This document shows, piece after piece, positions 62,717-64,000 of a stretch of 64,000 bases of DNA (within the stretch, counting starts at the first letter, position 1; the number at the start of each line of letters is the position of its first letter). The stretch lies in assembly GCA_016200915.1 (NCBI GenBank), contig JACQDV010000037.1, forward strand, positions 1 through 64,000. The letters are read 5' to 3'. The notes under the pieces are model-generated. The model did no database searches and had not been told where the DNA came from. It was given only the letters and a program-made list of their open reading frames with translations. The position numbers and the translations under genes are program-made. The stretch comes from Sphingobacteriales bacterium. GTDB lineage: Bacteria; Bacteroidota; Bacteroidia; Chitinophagales; Chitinophagaceae.

Positions 62717-63571
62717 TTACCTGGCGGAAGGACAACTGTAAGAAGAAAGATTAAATGTTATACTAATCATTGCTGTAACGTATTGATCTTTTTGTCCGCT
62801 AAAGCCTCTTTGCCTGCCTGCTGCTCCTATTGGTGTACCAAACTCATAAGACCTGTCCTGCAATTTTTGGGCTATAGGGTCTTTAAAAACCTGGGCGCCT
62901 GCATACGTTTTACTTACGTCATCAAGATAATCAGTTGTGGTAAACCGGTGAGTAATCTCAAATCCAATATTCATCTGATCAGTTATACTGTATTTGATAC
63001 CAACACCTAATGGAAAAGAAAGCGCTGTTAGGGAGTACTTTTTTCTATCCGGATAGGCAGTTGTTCCTTGTCCTTCTGTACCTAATGGTTGCAAATAATA
63101 TTTTTTTCCACCAAGATATGTATATGGATTAAATCCAAAAACGCCAACACCCAATGTAACGTATGGTGTAAACCGGTAATCAGGATCAATAGGATTGAAC
63201 TTAAAAAAGTTGAAGTCACCCTGTAAAGCCACTTCAAAAATGTTACTGTTAAAACTCAGGTTGCGAAGCCTTTGAAATTCATTTTTACTATATACATCAG
63301 AGTATCCTACCTGCGCAAATGTTGCCGATAATCTTCCGGCCACATAATCACCAAATTGCTTTCTATAAAAAGCTCCAAATGCAATTTTAGGGCGATTGAT
63401 TTTGCCACGGGTATTAATATCTCCAAAATAATGAGCAGCCCCTAAGGCAATCCCAAATTCACCATCATGCCGCATTCCACTGTACATGTTTTGGGCAGTT
63501 GCCTTGTTCTGATTAGCTATGATTTGTACAAAAACAGAAATGGTAATAAGTACAACTTTTAAACTCCTCAT
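62717..63571 (-). CDS. outer-membrane beta-barrel protein, DUF6089-like
   Basis: A 284-residue protein with a signal peptide (about residues 1-27, ATAQ) and an outer-membrane barrel: DGEFGIALGAAHYFGDINTR, GAFYRKQFGDYVAGRLSATF, FTPYVTLGVGVFGFNPYTYL, IGFEITHRFTTTDYLDDVS. This wording is typical of the DUF6089 barrel family of Bacteroidota, of unknown function. It precedes nadK on the other side by 63 bp in the same direction, an arrangement that I believe is common in this family of bacteria. Confidence 0.8.
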   Translation of the reverse strand: MRSLKVVLITISVFVQIIANQNKATAQNMYSGMRHDGEFGIALGAAHYFGDINTRGKINRPKIAFGAFYRKQFGDYVAGRLSATFAQVGYSDVYSKNEFQRLRNLSFNSNIFEVALQGDFNFFKFNPIDPDYRFTPYVTLGVGVFGFNPYTYLGGKKYYLQPLGTEGQGTTAYPDRKKYSLTALSFPLGVGIKYSITDQMNIGFEITHRFTTTDYLDDVSKTYAGAQVFKDPIAQKLQDRSYEFGTPIGAAGRQRGFSGQKDQYVTAMISITFNLSSYSCPSAR

Positions 63572-63634
63572 CCTTTACCTTATTTAATTCCGAAATATAG
63601 AATATAAACGCCTAAATTCTAAGAATCTTGTGTA

Positions 63635-64000
63635 TTAATTCCTTGTATCCAGCCCCCAGGATAATTTATTTCTGAGGGTTTGCAGAAAATTATTCTCATT
63701 AAGCCGGACAAGGCTTATACAAAACTCCTCTTTCTTCACTGCCAGCTGTACTGTTTTGTCAACAATTTCTTTACGGGAATCAAGCGTACAAATGAAATGA
63801 TCTGATCTGCCTTCTACTTCAAAAGAAATAATTGTATTATCAGGAACCACAATTGGCCGGATATTTAAATTATGAGGCGCCACCGGAGTTATTACAAAAC
63901 TTCCTGAATCCGGAAAAACAATTGGCCCATTACAGCTCAACGAATATCCTGTGCTTCCCGTGGGTGTAGCCACAATTATTCCATCTGCCCAATAGGTATT
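63635..64000 (-). CDS. nadK: NAD kinase, C-terminal part (cut by window end)
   Basis: The C-terminal 121 residues of NAD kinase; the gene continues past the window. The frame is open to the last base, with NTYWADGIIVATPTGSTGYS holding the conserved NAD-binding TPTGSTGYSLS box, then PVAPHNLNIRPIVVPD. NadK phosphorylates NAD to NADP and is essential. The missing N-terminal part with the GGDG motif lies outside. Confidence 0.95.
   Translation of the reverse strand, partial: NTYWADGIIVATPTGSTGYSLSCNGPIVFPDSGSFVITPVAPHNLNIRPIVVPDNTIISFEVEGRSDHFICTLDSRKEIVDKTVQLAVKKEEFCISLVRLNENNFLQTLRNKLSWGLDTRN

Overview
This window comes from an AT-rich Bacteroidota genome, most likely family Chitinophagaceae or a close relative. 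The supporting signs are a SusC/SusD pair, a type IX secretion type-B C-terminal domain, GldA, LytTR and LacI regulators, many lipoproteins, a Bacteroidota-style -33/-7 promoter candidate, and intergenic spacers full of small palindromes. No rRNA, tRNA, CRISPR array or transposase was seen.

Left part (1-19 kb) is mostly core genome. It opens with a decayed LytS/LytTR two-component locus, then an L,D-transpeptidase, acetyl-CoA synthetase divergent from an MHS-type transporter, a T9SS cargo protein, gldA, eno, a DivIC/FtsB-like gene and nth. A higBA toxin-antitoxin pair sits directly behind nth and is followed by a 72-bp decayed second copy of the nth 3' end, which looks like the scar of its insertion. 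Next come a 2-oxoacid:ferredoxin oxidoreductase alpha subunit without a neighbouring beta subunit, a methyltransferase with a lost start codon, and rplM-rpsI-rpsB-tsf.

Middle part (19-31 kb) is carbohydrate uptake and breakdown. A plus-strand operon reads SLC45-like sugar symporter, GH13 alpha-glucosidase lipoprotein, PfkB sugar kinase, amylosucrase-like GH13: a plausible sucrose or alpha-glucoside pathway. On the minus strand lie a LacI regulator, an MFS transporter, a GH37 trehalase and an outer-membrane lipoprotein. A regular 2+2 array of mini-palindromes separates transporter and trehalase.

Right part (31-62 kb) is the least understood and most interesting. A tightly packed minus-strand block encodes two vanadium-haloperoxidase/PAP2-like lipoproteins, an outer-membrane barrel, a TonB receptor, three AhpD-like proteins, an MFS transporter and a DUF3179 protein. 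It adjoins a SusC/SusD locus that carries three giant FG-GAP/ASPIC-UnbV beta-propeller lipoproteins, a third haloperoxidase-like lipoprotein, an SRPBCC/GyrI-like protein and a secreted GH65 enzyme. A divergent LacI gene with a perfect 20-bp operator controls, by inference, the SusC/SusD side. The window ends with a DUF6089-like barrel and the 3' part of nadK.
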